A stretch of DNA of 42,915 nucleotides from an uncultured SAR116 cluster alpha proteobacterium. GTDB taxonomy: Bacteria; Pseudomonadota; Alphaproteobacteria; Puniceispirillales; Marisalimonadaceae. Shown here piece by piece: positions 8,891 through 16,410 of this stretch. Position 1 is the first letter of the stretch, and each line of letters starts with the position of its first letter. Made by a program: the position numbers and the translations under genes. The DNA is taken from NCBI GenBank assembly GCA_902524215.1, contig CABZCK010000008.1:1-42915 (forward strand). The letters are read 5' to 3'. The notes beneath the pieces are model-generated. The model did not search any database and had not been told where the DNA came from. It worked only from the letters and a program-made list of their open reading frames with translations.

Positions 8891-9862
8891 ATGTCAAATA
8901 CGTCAAGGAAATTGTCATCAGAAGAAGTATCAGCCCTAATGGATGGTTTGAAATCTGGTGAAATTAATTCCGGAGATGGTCTCAATAATGATCTGGAAGT
9001 CTCATCTTTCACTTTTGGATCTGATAATCTAGAATTAATGGGGGATTATTATGCCCTTAGATTAATAAATGAAAGATTTGCCAGGATGGTTAGAGGAATA
9101 TTTTTACCAATGTTGAGATTACAACCCAAAATTAATCCTTTCCCACCAGAAGTTAAAACTTATGATGAATATAGTGCTGGTTTAGAAAGTTTTATGAGTT
9201 TAACTACATCTCGTATAGAAGAATTAAAAGGTTCTATGTTATTAGTTATGGATCCAACTTTTATAAGCATATTAACTAACTGTTATTATGGTGGAAAATT
9301 AGCAAGCTTTCCATTAAAAAAAGCTGAGTTCACAGCAACTGAAGAAAGAATAATTGAAATAGTAAGTGATGGGATTGGTAGATCTTTAGAAAATGCTTGG
9401 AAAGATCTAATGCCAATTTCAATTAAAAGTGTTGGTAGAGAAGTTAACCCTCAATTTGCTACTCTAGTAGAGGCTACAGATTCGGTAATCATATGTTCAT
9501 TTGTTATACAATTACCAAATGTAGATTCAGCCTCTTTTGATATTATTTACCCATTACAAACACTAAAACCAATAGCTTCTCTTTTGAGGTCAAGAGTACA
9601 ATCAGATGTTGTTGAGGATGATAAAACTTGGAGAGAAAGATTACAAAATTCTGTATTAAATATACCTTTACCTGTTTCTGCTATTTTAAGTGAACCCAAA
9701 GTTAAGGTATCACAAATGGTCAATTTCAAAAAAGGCGATTTATTGCAAATTGGCCCAGTTGATGGGGTTGATTTTTTAGTTGATAAAAAATTATTATTTA
9801 AAGCAGAAATTGGTGAGTCAAATGGACAGGCTGCAATAAGTCTTAAGAACAGAATTTCTTAA
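8891..9862 (+). CDS. fliM: Flagellar motor switch protein FliM
   Basis: A 323-residue C-ring protein. The N-terminal segment LSSEEVSALMDGLKSGE corresponds to the conserved CheY-P-binding peptide. The middle CheC-like domain follows (from about residue 45, with RLINERFARMVRGIFLPML), and the C-terminal SpoA domain occupies about residues 245-320. All regions are in place and the length is normal. CheY genes are not in this window. The next gene, fliN, starts 10 bases downstream behind an AAAGGAG ribosome binding site. Confidence 0.96.
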   Translation: MSNTSRKLSSEEVSALMDGLKSGEINSGDGLNNDLEVSSFTFGSDNLELMGDYYALRLINERFARMVRGIFLPMLRLQPKINPFPPEVKTYDEYSAGLESFMSLTTSRIEELKGSMLLVMDPTFISILTNCYYGGKLASFPLKKAEFTATEERIIEIVSDGIGRSLENAWKDLMPISIKSVGREVNPQFATLVEATDSVIICSFVIQLPNVDSASFDIIYPLQTLKPIASLLRSRVQSDVVEDDKTWRERLQNSVLNIPLPVSAILSEPKVKVSQMVNFKKGDLLQIGPVDGVDFLVDKKLLFKAEIGESNGQAAISLKNRIS

Positions 9863-9872
9863 AGGAGTAAAC

Positions 9873-10190
9873 ATGGCGGAATTAGAAAAAGAAAACAACA
9901 TTGAGACGGAAGATAATAAGGCAGAAGTTAGTGTTGATAATTTAAAAGTTTTAGAAAATATTGAGGTAAAACTGACTGTAGAAGTTGGATCATCTCAATT
10001 AAAAATACGTGACCTTTTAAGGCTTAATGAAGGTTCTGTTGTTGAGTTGGAAAGACTTGCCGGAGATCCTTTAGATATCCTCGCTAATGGTGTTCAAATT
10101 GCAAGAGGTGAGGTTGTTATGGTTGGAGAAAGATTTGGTGTAAGATTTACAGAGGTTGCTAACCCAGAAGATACAGTAAAAAAATTGTAA
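9873..10190 (+). CDS. fliN: Flagellar motor switch protein FliN
   Basis: A 105-residue protein made of a short acidic N-terminal stretch and one SpoA domain (about residues 28-97), with the family pattern LTVEVGSSQLKIRDLLRLNE followed by GDPLDILANGVQIARGEVVMV and FGVRFTEV. FliN forms the lower C ring with FliM and helps dock the FliH-FliI complex. Length is typical. It is the last gene before a 95-base gap that carries the second sigma-54 promoter. Confidence 0.95.
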   Translation: MAELEKENNIETEDNKAEVSVDNLKVLENIEVKLTVEVGSSQLKIRDLLRLNEGSVVELERLAGDPLDILANGVQIARGEVVMVGERFGVRFTEVANPEDTVKKL

Positions 10191-10247
10191 ATCAAAATTT
10201 TGACAAATTTTATTCAATAAATTCAAATACTTATATAATTTTATAAT

Positions 10248-10263
10248 TGGCATCATTCTTGCT
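10248..10263 (+). promoter_or_regulatory. Sigma-54 promoter before fliO
   Basis: TGGCAT, five bases, TTGCT: GG and GC are ten bases apart and only the last base of the -24 box departs from the consensus TGGCAC. The expected start near 10274 leaves a leader of about 12 bases with GAGG before the fliO ATG at 10286, the same geometry as the site before fliK. Confidence 0.85.
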
Positions 10264-10285
10264 TACCATTAATGTGAGGTAAGTT

Positions 10286-10720
10286 ATGAATGAAAATATT
10301 TTTAATCCTTATACAATAATAACCGTTTTAGGCTTTTTGGTTATTTTTGTGATGTTAGCTTTTTTTATTAGAAAAAAAAGTAGTTCTTTAAAAAAAATAA
10401 TTAATAACAAAAAAATCAATGTTATTGAGTATTTACCAATTAGAGGTGGATACACCGGTATAATTTTTTCAGTTGAAAATGAAAAGTTTTTTTTTGTTGG
10501 TCATAAATCAGGTAATTCAAACCTTGTACAAATATTAAAATCAACAGAAGAAAAAGATAATAAATTTGTAGATAATGTAAATGAGTCTAATAAGAATAAG
10601 GAAACTTCTAAAAATTTAATTGAAAAAAGAAATACAAATATTTCTTCAAAAATTGAAACAAAAAAGCCTTTGGAACAAGTTAATATTTCAGATCTTCTAG
10701 CATTACATAAAAAGAGTTAA
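10286..10720 (+). CDS. fliO: FliO-like flagellar biosynthesis protein
   Basis: A 144-residue protein with one N-terminal membrane segment (about residues 8-28, IITVLGFLVIFVMLAFFI), followed by a small basic domain containing INVIEYLPIRGGYTGIIFSVENEKFFFVGHK, which has the FliO pattern of a short beta-rich cytoplasmic domain. The C-terminal half is a charged, probably disordered tail. FliO assists assembly of the FliP pore. Assignment rests on topology and on its place directly before fliP (2-base gap). Confidence 0.78.
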   Translation: MNENIFNPYTIITVLGFLVIFVMLAFFIRKKSSSLKKIINNKKINVIEYLPIRGGYTGIIFSVENEKFFFVGHKSGNSNLVQILKSTEEKDNKFVDNVNESNKNKETSKNLIEKRNTNISSKIETKKPLEQVNISDLLALHKKS

Positions 10721-10722
10721 TA

Positions 10723-11514
10723 ATGAAAAGACATTTAATCAATTTTATAAGTTCCCCTCTAAATTTAGTAATAATTTTGGTAATTACAATTTTATGTATT
10801 AGTAATCCAGCATTTTCAAATGAGTTGCTAAATGGTTTACCTGCTTTAAATGTAAATTCTAGTGGAGATAAGACAGAATATTCTTTACCACTTCAAATTT
10901 TAATACTTATGGGAGCATTGACAATTTTACCTTCATTAGTGTTGGGTATGACAAGTTTTACTAGAATAATAATTGTAATGTCAATTTTAAGACAAGCTTT
11001 AGGTACTCAACAAACGCCTCCAAATCAAGTGCTTATTGCAATTTCTTTGTTTTTGACTTTTTTTATAATGAGTCCAACATTGACAAAAATTTATAATGAA
11101 GCAGCTACGCCATATATGAATAACGAAGTTTCTGCAGAAGAGGCTGTAGATAAAGCAAGTAATACTATAAAAAATTTTATGGTTAAAAATACTAGAAAAA
11201 CAGATCTTTTAATGTTTTCTGATTTAGCAGGTATAGATAAAAAGTTTGAAAACTACAAAGAAATACCTTTCAGAGTTGTTTTACCTGCTTTTATGACAAG
11301 TGAATTGAAAACTGCATTTCAAATAGGTTTTTTGATTTTTCTACCTTTTTTAGTTATTGATATGGTTATCTCTTCTATATTGATGTCGTTAGGTATGATG
11401 ATGCTTTCGCCAATGCTTATTTCATTACCATTTAAATTATTACTTTTTGTTTTAGTTGATGGATGGGCAATGACCGTAGGTTCATTAGTAAGTACTTTTT
11501 CAGTAGGAGGTTAA
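10723..11514 (+). CDS. fliP: Flagellar export gate protein FliP
   Basis: A 263-residue integral membrane protein with a cleavable-looking N-terminal signal segment (hydrophobic core around residues 14-28, ending near AFS). It has the highly conserved FliP motif MGALTILPSLVLGMTSFTRIIIVMSILRQALGTQQTPPNQ in full, and later FMTSELKTAFQIGFLIFLPFLVIDMV and SPMLISLPFKLLLFVLVDGW. FliP builds the export pore with FliQ and FliR. Length is typical. The following fliQ begins 2 bases after its stop. Confidence 0.97.
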   Translation: MKRHLINFISSPLNLVIILVITILCISNPAFSNELLNGLPALNVNSSGDKTEYSLPLQILILMGALTILPSLVLGMTSFTRIIIVMSILRQALGTQQTPPNQVLIAISLFLTFFIMSPTLTKIYNEAATPYMNNEVSAEEAVDKASNTIKNFMVKNTRKTDLLMFSDLAGIDKKFENYKEIPFRVVLPAFMTSELKTAFQIGFLIFLPFLVIDMVISSILMSLGMMMLSPMLISLPFKLLLFVLVDGWAMTVGSLVSTFSVGG

Positions 11515-11516
11515 AA

Positions 11517-11786
11517 TTGACTTTTGATGAAAATATATCAATGCTCAGTCTAGCATTTTACAAAGTTATAATGATTTGTGGTCCTATACTAGGCTTAGCT
11601 TTAGCAATAGGTTTACTAATTGGTATATTTCAGGCAGCTACATCAATTAATGAAATGACATTAAGCTTTGTTCCAAAAGTAGTTGTTGTTCTCATTGGAA
11701 TTGCATTTTTAGGAAATTTTTTTATGGTTGGATTGTCAGATTATTTTGCTTTTATATTTGATCAAATTTCTGGTGTTGGTATTTAA
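11517..11786 (+). CDS. fliQ: Flagellar export gate protein FliQ (TTG start)
   Basis: An 89-residue protein with two membrane segments (about 17-40 and 52-74), separated by the family motif FQAATSINEMTLSFVPK. FliQ is a small component of the FliP-FliQ-FliR export gate. The frame extends further upstream inside fliP, but the correct length and alignment come from the TTG at 11517, which lies 6 bases after a perfect AGGAGG ribosome binding site (11505-11510). The start therefore overlaps nothing and follows the fliP stop by 2 bases. Confidence 0.93.
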   Translation: MTFDENISMLSLAFYKVIMICGPILGLALAIGLLIGIFQAATSINEMTLSFVPKVVVVLIGIAFLGNFFMVGLSDYFAFIFDQISGVGI

Positions 11787-11797
11787 GAATTTTAATT

Positions 11798-12601
11798 ATG
11801 AATGGGTTAACTTTTCCAGGACTTGACTTAACGAATTTATACCAGTTGACACTGGCATTTTTCTTTTCTTCACTTAGGATTAGTGCATTACTGATAAGTA
11901 TGCCTTTTTTTTCAACAAGTTTTATTCCACTTCAAGTCCGAATTGTTTTATCAATCTGCATAACTTTTTTTATTTTTCAAACTATAAAATTACCTAACGT
12001 GATGGAAATGAGTATTTTGAATATATTTTTGATAATTTTAGCTGAGATCGGTTTAGGTTTATCTGTTGGATTTATTTTAAATATTCTTTTTTCTGCTGCT
12101 TCTGTAAGTGGAGAAAAAATAGCGTCTACAGCTGGGTTATCTATGGCTAATATGGTTGACCCACAATCTGGAGGCCAAACTTTAGTAATTAGCACAGTGT
12201 TATCATTATTTCTCATAAGTATTTTTTTGTCTCTAGATGGACACTTATTTTTAATTAAAATGATTATTGAAAGTTATGATTATTTGCCAATTGGTAATTC
12301 TCTTAATTTTAGAGAAGTGAGTAATGCAGGAATTTTTGCATTTGGAAGAATGTTATACTTGGGTAGTTTAATTATGTTGCCTGTTGTTGGAGGAATGTTA
12401 CTCATAAATCTTGCTGGCGGAATAATAACAAGATCCGCACCAACATTAAATTTATTTTCATTTATTTTTCCAATAACTTTAATTGGCGTATTTATTTTTC
12501 TCTATTTAGCTTTAGGCACTATAGCTAATGCCTTTTCCGACTTAGTTGGTATTAGTATAAATTTAATTGATAATGTACTACATTCACGAGATTATAAATA
12601 A
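11798..12601 (+). CDS. fliR: Flagellar export gate protein FliR
   Basis: A 267-residue hydrophobic protein with about six membrane segments and the FliR-typical stretches LSICITFFIF, EIGLGLSVGFILNILFSAA, ASTAGLSMANMVDPQSG and RSAPTLNLFSFIFPITLIG. FliR completes the export gate and docks FlhB. Length is typical. Its stop codon shares one base with the flhB start (12601), so the two are translationally coupled. Confidence 0.96.
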   Translation: MNGLTFPGLDLTNLYQLTLAFFFSSLRISALLISMPFFSTSFIPLQVRIVLSICITFFIFQTIKLPNVMEMSILNIFLIILAEIGLGLSVGFILNILFSAASVSGEKIASTAGLSMANMVDPQSGGQTLVISTVLSLFLISIFLSLDGHLFLIKMIIESYDYLPIGNSLNFREVSNAGIFAFGRMLYLGSLIMLPVVGGMLLINLAGGIITRSAPTLNLFSFIFPITLIGVFIFLYLALGTIANAFSDLVGISINLIDNVLHSRDYK

Positions 12602-13761
12602 TGGCTGAAGAACAAGATTCACAAGAAAAAACAGAAGAACCGACCCAACGAAAAATTGATAAATCAATTGAGGATGGCCAATTCCTTACTTCTAAAGAGA
12701 TGTTTGTCTTTACTTCTATTTTTATAGGTTTGTTTACATTGGTTTTTATATCTTCATTATTTCCAAATTTCATGTCAGCCTGGAAAAGTTTTTTTATATT
12801 TTCATCAGAAGAATTAGATTATCAAAAACCTTATTTAGGAATTTTAAAATTTATTAGAATAATAGTTATTTTAACTTTGTTAATTGGTTTTCCATTATTG
12901 ATTACTTCAATAATTACTCAATTTTGTGTAGGAGGAGGTATATATTTTTCTCCTAAAGCTCTGCACTTTAAAGGTAATAAGATAAATCCATTAACTGGAC
13001 TAAAAAGAATGTTTTCAATGCAAAGTCTAATAGAATTAACTAAATCAATTTTAAAAGTTTCCCTTTTGGGTGGGATTGCAGGTATTATCATTTATTTTGA
13101 TTTAATGAATATAATTAACTTATCTGACAGAAGTCTTTCTCAAGCTCTTAAAGGTTATGTTATATTGTTTCCTAAACTGACTATTTATCTATTAATAGCT
13201 TTAGCTGTAATAGCGATTATTGATTTTATTTGGCAAAAACATTCTCATAATGAAAAACTAAAGATGTCAATTAAAGAGATCAAAGATGAGATGAAAGAAA
13301 CAGACGGTTCTCCTGAAGTAAAACAAAAAATAAGAAAATTACAAAATGAAATTTCTCAGCGCGCAAGTGAACAGAGTTCTGCTTTGGGGGATGTAAAAGA
13401 TGCATCGGTTATCATAACAAACCCAACACACTTTGCAGTCGCACTCAAGTATGAAGTCGGAGAAGAAGGAGCTCCAGTAATATTAGCAATGGGAAGAGGC
13501 TTAATGGCAGAAAAAATTATAAATTTAGCAAAAGAAAAAAATATAAATATTTTTGGTAGCCCATTACTAGCTAGAGCTCTATACTTTACTGGCAAAATTG
13601 GTAAAGAAATATCTGAAGATTTATATGCAAGTGTAGCAACTATATTGGCTTATATATTCAAAATTGAAAAAGGTGAAATTTTAGAAAAACCTCAAATTGA
13701 AATACCATATGATTTACAGTTTGATGAATATGGTAATAAAAAAACAGGTGGTGAATCATGA
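12601..13761 (+). CDS. flhB: Flagellar export switch protein FlhB
   Basis: A 386-residue protein. The N-terminal cytoplasmic stretch with KTEEPTQRKIDKSIEDGQ is followed by four membrane segments (about 33-53, 86-108, 148-168, 190-212). The C-terminal cytoplasmic domain carries the autocleavage motif NPTH at residues 274-277, followed by FAVALKYE. FlhB cleaves itself and sets substrate specificity together with FliK. All features are intact. It overlaps the next small gene by 4 bases (ATGA), so the export-gate operon continues past it. Confidence 0.97.
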   Translation: MAEEQDSQEKTEEPTQRKIDKSIEDGQFLTSKEMFVFTSIFIGLFTLVFISSLFPNFMSAWKSFFIFSSEELDYQKPYLGILKFIRIIVILTLLIGFPLLITSIITQFCVGGGIYFSPKALHFKGNKINPLTGLKRMFSMQSLIELTKSILKVSLLGGIAGIIIYFDLMNIINLSDRSLSQALKGYVILFPKLTIYLLIALAVIAIIDFIWQKHSHNEKLKMSIKEIKDEMKETDGSPEVKQKIRKLQNEISQRASEQSSALGDVKDASVIITNPTHFAVALKYEVGEEGAPVILAMGRGLMAEKIINLAKEKNINIFGSPLLARALYFTGKIGKEISEDLYASVATILAYIFKIEKGEILEKPQIEIPYDLQFDEYGNKKTGGES

Positions 13762-13973
13762 AAAAAAGAAAAGGTTTTGGACAGTTGATTATCACTTTTG
13801 CATTTGGATATTCAGCTTTACTTTGTCACTTTCATGCAAGTGAACTTAGAGAAAATGGTGATACATATACAGCTTTATTATATTGGTTCTTTGGTTTAAC
13901 CGCATTAGCAGGTGCATTTCGTTTCAGAATTGCAAGCTTTATAGAAAAACTAATTGGTAAAAAAAATGAGTAA
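13758..13973 (+). CDS. Small two-TM membrane protein coupled to flhB
   Basis: A 71-residue protein not recognised by family. It has two hydrophobic segments (about residues 8-25 and 39-58) joined by a short loop with HASELRENGDTYTA, and a basic C-terminus. It starts inside the flhB stop (ATGA overlap) and itself overlaps the next gene by 8 bases. This tight coupling argues that it is a real gene of the flagellar export operon and may act at the membrane. No function can be assigned. Confidence 0.7.
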   Translation: MKKRKGFGQLIITFAFGYSALLCHFHASELRENGDTYTALLYWFFGLTALAGAFRFRIASFIEKLIGKKNE

Positions 13974-14154
13974 AAAAGTATTTTGTCATGGTTGCAAATA
14001 TTTTTTTATAACTCACAGAATTAAAAGACCATGGGGATGTAAAAAATTTGGATTTGTTTCAAAAATTCTTCCTTCTTTAGAAGTTTCTATAACAACTGGT
14101 ATGGAATGTGCATACAGAGAGAGTAGTAATTTTAATAATCGAGGTTTAAAATGA
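13966..14154 (+). CDS. Small four-cysteine protein, probable zinc-binding
   Basis: A 62-residue protein read from the ATG at 13966, which overlaps the previous stop by 8 bases; an in-frame start at 13954 inside that gene is less likely. It has four cysteines: CHGC at residues 6-9, one in RPWGCKKFGF, and one in the GMEC motif near residue 47. The pattern CxxC...WGCKxFGFxSK...LPSxxV...GMxC resembles a short conserved protein found in many proteobacteria, with presumed metal binding. Function is unknown. It overlaps the next gene by 4 bases. Confidence 0.65.
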   Translation: MSKKVFCHGCKYFFITHRIKRPWGCKKFGFVSKILPSLEVSITTGMECAYRESSNFNNRGLK

Positions 14155-14864
14155 ATGATAAAGTTGATGCTGTTCAAGAAAGTATTAAGTTAGCTTTAGA
14201 TGCAGCTGATGCTGCAACAGATGTTACTTCCGAATACAATAATGTTAGGAAGCAGCATAAAATTTTGGAGGATAAAGTGAAACAAATTCATAAATACACA
14301 ACAGTCGTTTTCGTCTCTTCAATAGTTTCTGGAATATTTGTTGTAATTGTATCAGCTTTTTTATTTATGCAGGGATCTAGTAAATTAAACACAATGACTG
14401 AAACAAGTAGAGAAGCATTAGTTGTTTTTGCAGAAAATGTAGATAGTGTAAATAAATCACTTGAAAGTTTAAATAAAGCTATAAAAAAACAAGATGAATT
14501 CTTAGCTGTAAATAAAAACGTTATCACAACTATGAACAAAATTGAAAAGAAAATAACAGAATCAAATAAATTGACAGCTGCAGAACTTAGAACAATTTCA
14601 AATTCTTTGGTTAGTGAATTAGATACGTTTTCTAAAAATTCTATCAAAAATAATAACAAATTACAGAAAACTCTAACTAATTTTGCTTTAGAAAGTTCTA
14701 AAGCAGTAAAAAAATCAATGGAATCAATGAGTAAAAATCCAATTTATAATAAAATTATTGCAAACCAATCAATGCAATCACAACAAATAAATTCATTAAT
14801 TAAACAAAATAATAGTCTTGTAACTAAAATTAAAGACAAAGCTGCTATGATTAAGTATCCTTAA
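14151..14864 (+). CDS. Single-pass membrane protein with long coiled coil
   Basis: A 237-residue protein, not recognised. Residues 1-42 are cytoplasmic and helical, a membrane segment lies at about 46-67 (VVFVSSIVSGIFVVIVSAFLFM), and residues 70-237 are predicted by eye to be mostly coiled coil, rich in Asn, Lys, Ser and Leu heptads. The layout recalls a methyl-accepting or scaffold-type protein, but no receptor signalling hairpin is visible. It is coupled to the previous gene by an ATGA overlap and belongs to the flhB transcription unit. A structural role beside the flagellar base is possible but is only inferred. Confidence 0.65.
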   Translation: MNDKVDAVQESIKLALDAADAATDVTSEYNNVRKQHKILEDKVKQIHKYTTVVFVSSIVSGIFVVIVSAFLFMQGSSKLNTMTETSREALVVFAENVDSVNKSLESLNKAIKKQDEFLAVNKNVITTMNKIEKKITESNKLTAAELRTISNSLVSELDTFSKNSIKNNNKLQKTLTNFALESSKAVKKSMESMSKNPIYNKIIANQSMQSQQINSLIKQNNSLVTKIKDKAAMIKYP

Positions 14865-14885
14865 TTTTTATAGTGAAATAATTTT

Positions 14886-15641
14886 ATGGAAAAAAATGAA
14901 ATAACAGATTCTATTAATGAAGATCAAAATCAATTAAGTAGAAAATTTTTAAAAATCAAAAACGTTAGAGTTTTTTCAAATGCTTATAATCTTAGGATTA
15001 AAGAAGATGATATTATTTTAGGTATAAATGGGGAATATTTTAATTCATCATATGAAGATTTAAAAAAAATGCTTAATGAAGATGAAGATGAAAAAATAGT
15101 TACAATTTTTAGAGGAGGAAATTGTTTTAATATTAGTACTGATTCATCCTTAGGTGTCTCATGTGAAGAAATAGATGAAAATCAAATTAAAGAGTTCTCA
15201 AATGTTCATATTAAAAATACTTTTAAAAAAGACAAATCATATAAAAAGTTTGAAGTTTATAAAAACTTCAAAAAAAATGGAATTATTTTAGATCTTGAAC
15301 TTTCAATATTGGCTAGTATAGCACCTCCATTATGGATGTTATATAATAGGTTATGGGTAAACTTTTTTTTCACAATTATATTTCTTATAATAATGTTTTT
15401 GGTTTCTCCATGGCTATTCTGTATATCCTGGGTTTTGAAGTCATGGTACTATGGAATAAATCAAATAAATGTATTAAGAAATTTTTACAACTATAATGAT
15501 TATAGATTATTTATAGTTTTAACTTGTTTAGACGAAGAGGAAGCTCAAATTATATCTAGGAGATTAGATCCTAAAATTGATTTCGATTATTCTTATCTTG
15601 AGCCACCTGTTCGTGATGAAGATAGTTTAAACACATTGTAA
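14886..15641 (+). CDS. Membrane protein with PDZ-like N-terminal domain
   Basis: A 251-residue protein. Residues about 20-85 look like a PDZ fold (VFSNAYNLRIKEDDIILGINGEYF, then EKIVTIFRGG). Residues about 140-195 hold two membrane segments around PPLWMLYNRLWVNFFFTII, similar to the DUF2628-type pattern of small membrane proteins with a conserved W-x-L-Y-x-R-x-W motif. The C-terminal 50 residues are cytoplasmic and charged. It follows the coiled-coil gene by 21 bases and ends the flagellar + strand block. Its role is unknown; the domain calls are my own reading and unverified. Confidence 0.6.
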   Translation: MEKNEITDSINEDQNQLSRKFLKIKNVRVFSNAYNLRIKEDDIILGINGEYFNSSYEDLKKMLNEDEDEKIVTIFRGGNCFNISTDSSLGVSCEEIDENQIKEFSNVHIKNTFKKDKSYKKFEVYKNFKKNGIILDLELSILASIAPPLWMLYNRLWVNFFFTIIFLIIMFLVSPWLFCISWVLKSWYYGINQINVLRNFYNYNDYRLFIVLTCLDEEEAQIISRRLDPKIDFDYSYLEPPVRDEDSLNTL

Positions 15642-15678
15642 TTTCAAATATAGTGATGAACTCAAAAATAAATTAAAG

Positions 15679-16395
15679 TTAACTTTTTTCATTTTCTTGT
15701 TTTTCAGCTATTAACTTTTCACTTTCACCAATGTTATTATTTAATCTTAAATACAGATTAACTTTTTTAATATACATCTCATCATCTTTTTCAGAAGATT
15801 TAAAATAATTCCCAAGAATTTGTTTACGTTTTAACACACCAAGAAATTTTCCTTCACTCTCTATTTTTAAATGTGAAGCATCAATTTTTTTTGTAGCTAA
15901 AGTGGCAATTTTAGTTTCAATAAATTCGTTTTGAACAGCTGCCCTTATTCTTAAGCCTGTATTTGTTTTGATCTTAGTCAATCTCATTACTAAACTATTT
16001 GTTTTTCTAATTAAGTCATCACCTATTTCTTCTAATTGCATTCTAGACGGTGGTGGCACCCTCACAATAATAAATTGTGAATTTTTTTCTTTCAATTTTG
16101 AAGGAAATCCTGCTTCTTTAATTGTATCTATTACAATCTCTAAATTATCTTTACTATAAACCATAACTTCTAAATTTAGAGGATCATCAGGGGCTTCAAC
16201 ATTCGCAATGTCAGCTAGCCTTCTTTTTCTTCCATCAATCATTACATATATACTATTAAAAACTGCAATATTTGCGTCCTCAGACTTTATATCAGTAATG
16301 ACATCAGCAAAATCTTCTATGGCTTTAGAAAAATTTGATATTGCTTCTGTAGAGTAACTTTCTAAATTTTCAGGAGTTAAACTTGGTTCTGCCAT
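15679..16395 (-). CDS. Ribosome recycling factor-like protein in the stator operon
   Basis: A 238-residue protein starting 15 bases after pomB. Residues about 20-150 follow the pattern of ribosome recycling factor (RRF): a helix, then RLADIANVEAPDD aligning with PLRQLASVTVEDS of E. coli RRF, LEIVIDTIKEAG aligning with SPAVEKAIMASD, and VRVPPPSRMQLEEI aligning with IRVPLPPLTEERR, at nearly the same spacings (about four extra residues between the second and third). The basic cluster VRNVRRDAND of RRF, which contacts rRNA, is replaced by MRLTKIKTNT. There is about 70 residues of extra C-terminal sequence. It is probably an RRF-fold paralogue with a different role, possibly motility-linked. The main frr gene is not in this window. 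Confidence 0.6.
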   Translation of the reverse strand: MAEPSLTPENLESYSTEAISNFSKAIEDFADVITDIKSEDANIAVFNSIYVMIDGRKRRLADIANVEAPDDPLNLEVMVYSKDNLEIVIDTIKEAGFPSKLKEKNSQFIIVRVPPPSRMQLEEIGDDLIRKTNSLVMRLTKIKTNTGLRIRAAVQNEFIETKIATLATKKIDASHLKIESEGKFLGVLKRKQILGNYFKSSEKDDEMYIKKVNLYLRLNNNIGESEKLIAEKQENEKS

Positions 16396-16410
16396 AACAT
16401 GATATTGAAA

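Noticed and set aside
10192..10203. Inverted repeat TCAAAATTTTGA after fliN as a terminator
   Set aside because: It is only A/T-rich with no loop and no real U-run; such palindromes are expected by chance in this base composition.
14288..14659. 123-codon frame on the - strand inside the coiled-coil gene
   Set aside because: It is hydrophobic because it mirrors Lys/Asn codons of the + strand gene; no motif or ribosome binding site.
15674..15685. AAAGTTAACTTT palindrome in the gap between the PDZ-like gene and the RRF-like gene as a bidirectional terminator
   Set aside because: It has no loop, a weak AT stem and no clear U-run in one direction; not better than chance.
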